Positions 32,613 through 35,275 of a DNA stretch of 35,275 bases are shown one piece after another. Numbering within the stretch: the stretch's first letter is position 1; every line of letters starts with the position of its first letter. The position numbers and the translations under genes are program-made. Location of the stretch: the NCBI GenBank assembly GCA_902793465.1, contig CADBDT010000039.1, positions 1 through 35,275 of the forward strand, written 5' to 3'. This DNA comes from an uncultured Coriobacteriaceae bacterium. GTDB lineage: Bacteria; Actinomycetota; Coriobacteriia; Coriobacteriales; Atopobiaceae. The notes beneath the pieces were generated by a model. It had not been told where the DNA came from, searched no databases, and worked only from the letters and a program-made list of their open reading frames with translations.

Positions 32613-32650
32613 ACCGTACCGCTAGGGGGAGTATCCCCTAGCGGTACGGT
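32613..32650 (+). terminator. Hairpin H4 (GGGGATACTCCCC family) after rluD
   Basis: ACCGTACCGCTAGGGG (32613-32628) and 32635-32650 are exact 16-bp reverse complements around GAGTAT, so the family core forms the apex. It starts at the base after the rluD stop and is followed by CGTTTT, making it the most terminator-like member. Confidence 0.75.
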
Positions 32651-32728
32651 CGTTTTGCGGTCTGGCGTGAGCGTGAACAGCTTATCCATGCTAGAATAGG
32701 CGAGTCTGGCGATGGAAGGTGGCTTCTG

Positions 32729-34021
32729 TTGGAATTCAATTTTTCGGGTCTTACGCCTATCGTAGCGCTCAACTTTTTTGTTTGGGTGTTCTTTATGCTC
32801 CTGTACCTATATCAGATTATCTTTGCCCTGCGCGGGTTCTTCCAAGGAATGATTAAGCTTCCCGAGGCAAAGAAGAAGCACTCCTATGCGTTTGTTATTG
32901 CGGCGCACAACGAGGAGCCGGTAATCGCCAACCTGGTGCGTTCCATTCTTACGCAGGAGTACGACGGTGACATATGCTGCTTTGTTGTGGCAGACAACTG
33001 CACGGACTCCACTGCAAAGGTTGCGCGAGAAGCCGGCGCCATTGCATGGGAGCGCGATGACCTTGTGCGCAAGGGCAAGAGCTGGGCGCTGGACTACGCG
33101 TTTCGTCGGATTTTGGACGAGTACGGCGACCGCTTTGAAGGCTTCTTTGTAATGGACGCAGACAACATTATTGCGCCGACATACGTGGAGCGAATGAACG
33201 AGGCGTTTGACCTGGGATACCTGGTATGCACGAGCTACCGTAACTCCAAGAACTTCGATTCGAGCTGGGTTAGCTCCGCATATGCCACGTGGTTCTTGCG
33301 CGAGGCGCGCTACCTCAACAACGTGCGTATGATGAACGGCACCAGCTGCGCCATATCTGGTTCGGGCTGGCTTGTTTCGCTTTCCATCGTGCGCGGGATG
33401 CGTGGCTGGCGCTTCCACACGCTTACGGAGGACATCCAGTTTTCCACCTTCTGCTGCGCGCACGGCATCCAAATTGGCTATGCGCCCGCGGAGTTCTTCG
33501 ACGAGCAGCCGCTTACCTTTAAAGCTTCCTGGGTACAGCGCATGCGTTGGACCAAGGGCTTCTACCAGGTGCTCTTCTCTTACTTTAACAACCTTATGCA
33601 CGGCATTTTCGTTCGCCATCGCTTTGCGTCCTACGACATGTTTGTAACCATTGCGCCGGGCATGCTGCTTTCGCTCTTCTCGCTTTTGGTTAACTCGCTC
33701 TACCTGCTCTTGGGATTCTTGAGCCATGGCTACTTTGCCACGACGAGCGACCTCATACTTTGCACGGGGTCGATTCTTACCACGTTTGTGTCTGCTTACT
33801 GTCTATTCTTTATAATGGGCCTCATTACGACCATAACCGAGCGCAAGAGCATCCACGCAAAAAAGAAGTGGCGCATATTTACCAACCTGTTTACGTTCCC
33901 CATCTTTATGCTCTCCTACATGCCCATGGCAGTAATCGCCCTCTTTAAGAAGGTGGAGTGGATTCCCACAAAGCACGACATTGCCGTTAACTTTGAGGAC
34001 GTTGTGGGCAACACCGAATAG
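32729..34021 (+). CDS. Processive-type glycosyltransferase family 2, membrane protein
   Basis: A 430-residue GT2 enzyme of the cellulose/hyaluronan synthase type. An N-terminal helix (about 11-35) precedes the catalytic domain: AFVIAAHNEEPVIANLVRSI, D89 in VVADNCTDST, D143-A-D145 in FVMDADNIIAP, the TED motif in HTLTEDIQFS, and QRMRW in the sequence WVQRMRWTKGFYQ. Three or four helices follow. The D,D,D,QxxRW set suggests polymer synthesis or a polyprenyl-linked sugar transfer. Start is TTG 32729, with GGAAGGTGG 9 bases upstream. It stands apart from the polysaccharide locus and has a housekeeping-like context. Its polymer is unknown. Confidence 0.9.
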   Translation: MEFNFSGLTPIVALNFFVWVFFMLLYLYQIIFALRGFFQGMIKLPEAKKKHSYAFVIAAHNEEPVIANLVRSILTQEYDGDICCFVVADNCTDSTAKVAREAGAIAWERDDLVRKGKSWALDYAFRRILDEYGDRFEGFFVMDADNIIAPTYVERMNEAFDLGYLVCTSYRNSKNFDSSWVSSAYATWFLREARYLNNVRMMNGTSCAISGSGWLVSLSIVRGMRGWRFHTLTEDIQFSTFCCAHGIQIGYAPAEFFDEQPLTFKASWVQRMRWTKGFYQVLFSYFNNLMHGIFVRHRFASYDMFVTIAPGMLLSLFSLLVNSLYLLLGFLSHGYFATTSDLILCTGSILTTFVSAYCLFFIMGLITTITERKSIHAKKKWRIFTNLFTFPIFMLSYMPMAVIALFKKVEWIPTKHDIAVNFEDVVGNTE

Positions 34022-34038
34022 AGGTCTCCTTCCTCGCC

Positions 34039-34065
34039 TTGTAGCGCTCTACTAACTGCTACAAT
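34039..34065 (+). promoter_or_regulatory. Dyad with candidate promoter before the IMP dehydrogenase gene
   Basis: TTGTAGC (34039-34045) and GCTACAA (34058-34064) are exact 7-bp inverted repeats. They overlap a possible -35 TTGTAG and -10 TACAAT (34060-34065), though the 15-base spacing is short. It could be an operator, or a weak terminator of the preceding gene. Confidence 0.35.
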
Positions 34066-34103
34066 AAAACACAATGTTTTTTCGGCGAAAGGAGCCAAAG
34101 CTT

Positions 34104-35275
34104 ATGGCAACGTTCTTTGAGGGAGAATCCCATACCTTTAGCGAATATCTGCTTGTACCCGGATACTCCTCTTCGCAGAATGTTCCGCAAAACGTCTCGC
34201 TTTGCACGCCCCTGGTTAAGTACCGCCGTGGCGAGCAGCCCTCGCTTGTGCTCAACGTTCCCATGACATCCGCAATTATGCAGTCGGTTTCGGGACCAAG
34301 GCTGGCGGTCGCGCTTGCACAGCAGGGCGGCATCTCGTTCATATATGGATCTCAGACGCCCGAGAACGAGGCTGCCATGGTACGCGAGGTTAAGGACTCG
34401 AAGGCAGGCTTTGTTGTGTCTGCGGTAAACCTTACGCCACAGATGACGTTGGGCGAGGTTAAGGAGCTCAAGCGCGAGAGTGGCTTTTCTACCATGCCCG
34501 TTACAGACGACGGAACTTCTCACGGCAAGCTCTTGGGCATCGTAACCAGTCGCGACTGGCGTCCGAGCCGCGATCCAGAAACCAAGCTGGTAGCCGACTT
34601 TATGACTCCGCTATCAAAGCTCGTGGTCGCTCCCGAGACCGCTTCGCTTAGCGACTGCAACGACATAATTTGGGAGCATAAGCTCAACGCCCTGCCAATA
34701 GTGGACGATGCGGGCAATCTGGTTTCGATCGTTTTCCGCAAGGACTACGACTCGCACAAAGAGAATCCCTTGGAGCTCTTGGACGCCCACAAGCGCTACC
34801 TCGTTGGCGCGGGCATAAACACGCGCGACTTTGCAGAGCGCGTGCCGCTGCTCGTGGACGCTGGTGCCGATGTGCTGTGCATCGACTCCTCCGAGGGCTA
34901 TTCCGAGTGGCAAAAGATAACCATAGACTGGATTCGCGAGCACTACGGCGACGAGGTTAAGGTCGGTGCCGGAAACGTGGTGGATGCCGAAGGGTTTAGG
35001 TACTTGGCTGAGTCTGGCGCAGACTTTGTTAAGGTTGGCATTGGCGGCGGGTCCATATGCATTACCCGCGAGCAAAAGGGCATTGGCCGCGGGCAGGCTT
35101 CAGCGCTTATAGACGTTTGCGCCGCGCGCGACAAGTACTTTGAGGAAACAGGCGTCTACGTGCCCGTATGCTCCGACGGTGGCATTGTGTACGACTATCA
35201 CATGACTCTTGCGCTGGCAATGGGTGCGGATTTCCTTATGCTTGGCCGTTACTTCGCACGTTTTGACGAAAGTCC
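34104..35275 (+). CDS. guaB: IMP dehydrogenase (3' partial)
   Basis: NAD-dependent oxidation of IMP to XMP, the first committed step to GMP. About 390 residues are in the window and the frame is still open at the edge, so 110 or so residues are missing. [23 protein letters not shown] is the barrel start; a CBS pair (about residues 95-215) interrupts the barrel, with TSRDWR and NALPIVDD. The active loop [19 protein letters not shown] contains the catalytic cysteine, C319, followed by [27 protein letters not shown] (34088-34094) lies 9 bases before ATG 34104. The [18 protein letters not shown] loop belongs to the subgroup that includes the trichomonad enzyme, not the GPGSICTTR type of E. coli. 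Confidence 0.95.
   Translation, partial: MATFFEGESHTFSEYLLVPGYSSSQNVPQNVSLCTPLVKYRRGEQPSLVLNVPMTSAIMQSVSGPRLAVALAQQGGISFIYGSQTPENEAAMVREVKDSKAGFVVSAVNLTPQMTLGEVKELKRESGFSTMPVTDDGTSHGKLLGIVTSRDWRPSRDPETKLVADFMTPLSKLVVAPETASLSDCNDIIWEHKLNALPIVDDAGNLVSIVFRKDYDSHKENPLELLDAHKRYLVGAGINTRDFAERVPLLVDAGADVLCIDSSEGYSEWQKITIDWIREHYGDEVKVGAGNVVDAEGFRYLAESGADFVKVGIGGGSICITREQKGIGRGQASALIDVCAARDKYFEETGVYVPVCSDGGIVYDYHMTLALAMGADFLMLGRYFARFDES

Noticed and set aside
1..35275. tRNA or rRNA genes
   Set aside because: I looked for cloverleaf-like stretches with a GTTCGAATC-type arm and a CCA end in the gaps and found none; a covariance-model scan would be decisive.

Overview
The window looks like a chromosomal segment of a Gram-positive actinobacterium of the Coriobacteriia, probably Atopobiaceae/Olsenella-like. 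This rests on protein style, moderately high GC in the housekeeping half, an ileS T-box leader and a secreted-protein/VanZ pair; I ran no database search, so the placement is inference.

Region 1 (1-13243) is a surface-polysaccharide locus, all on the + strand. It holds the C-terminal part of a polyprenyl-phosphate sugar-1-phosphate transferase (cut by the window edge), two GT4 glycosyltransferases, a Wzy-like polymerase, a GT8 glycosyltransferase, a CatB-type acetyltransferase and a Wzx-like flippase. It ends in a three-gene module: a LicD phosphotransferase, a fused nucleotidyltransferase/PLP enzyme, and an opine-dehydrogenase-like protein. I read this module as a candidate pathway that makes a CDP-activated amino alcohol, possibly N-carboxyalkylated, and transfers it as a phosphodiester onto the glycan. 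Several AT-richer gaps of 460-680 bp separate the older-looking blocks.

Region 2 (13244-16413) is an accessory patch. A very GC-rich AAA-ATPase-like/PD-(D/E)XK gene is bracketed by copies of a GTGTCG..AAAGTTGGTGT repeat. Two of these copies form the ends of a 164-bp MITE-like palindrome, which abuts the 3' remnant of a DUF2326-type ABC ATPase gene (the ABC-3C conflict-system type).

Region 3 (16644-26167) carries an orphan secreted coiled-coil protein with a VanZ-like protein, then the aspartate-family amino-acid genes (thrC on the minus strand, divergent from hom-lysC-asd), a small flavin-type oxidase-fold protein, and ftsH on the minus strand.

Region 4 (26389-35275) holds a lipoprotein, a repeat-rich gap, an ileS T-box riboswitch with a clear terminator/antiterminator switch, ileS, lspA, an rluD-type pseudouridine synthase, a processive GT2 glycosyltransferase and the 5' part of an IMP dehydrogenase gene that runs off the window.

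A scattered family of long hairpins sharing the core GGGGATACTCCCC sits within 0-5 bases of stop codons at four places (18258, 24074, 27226, 32613). The two largest have perfect arms of 40 and 38 bp, and their variable blocks change in a compensatory way.
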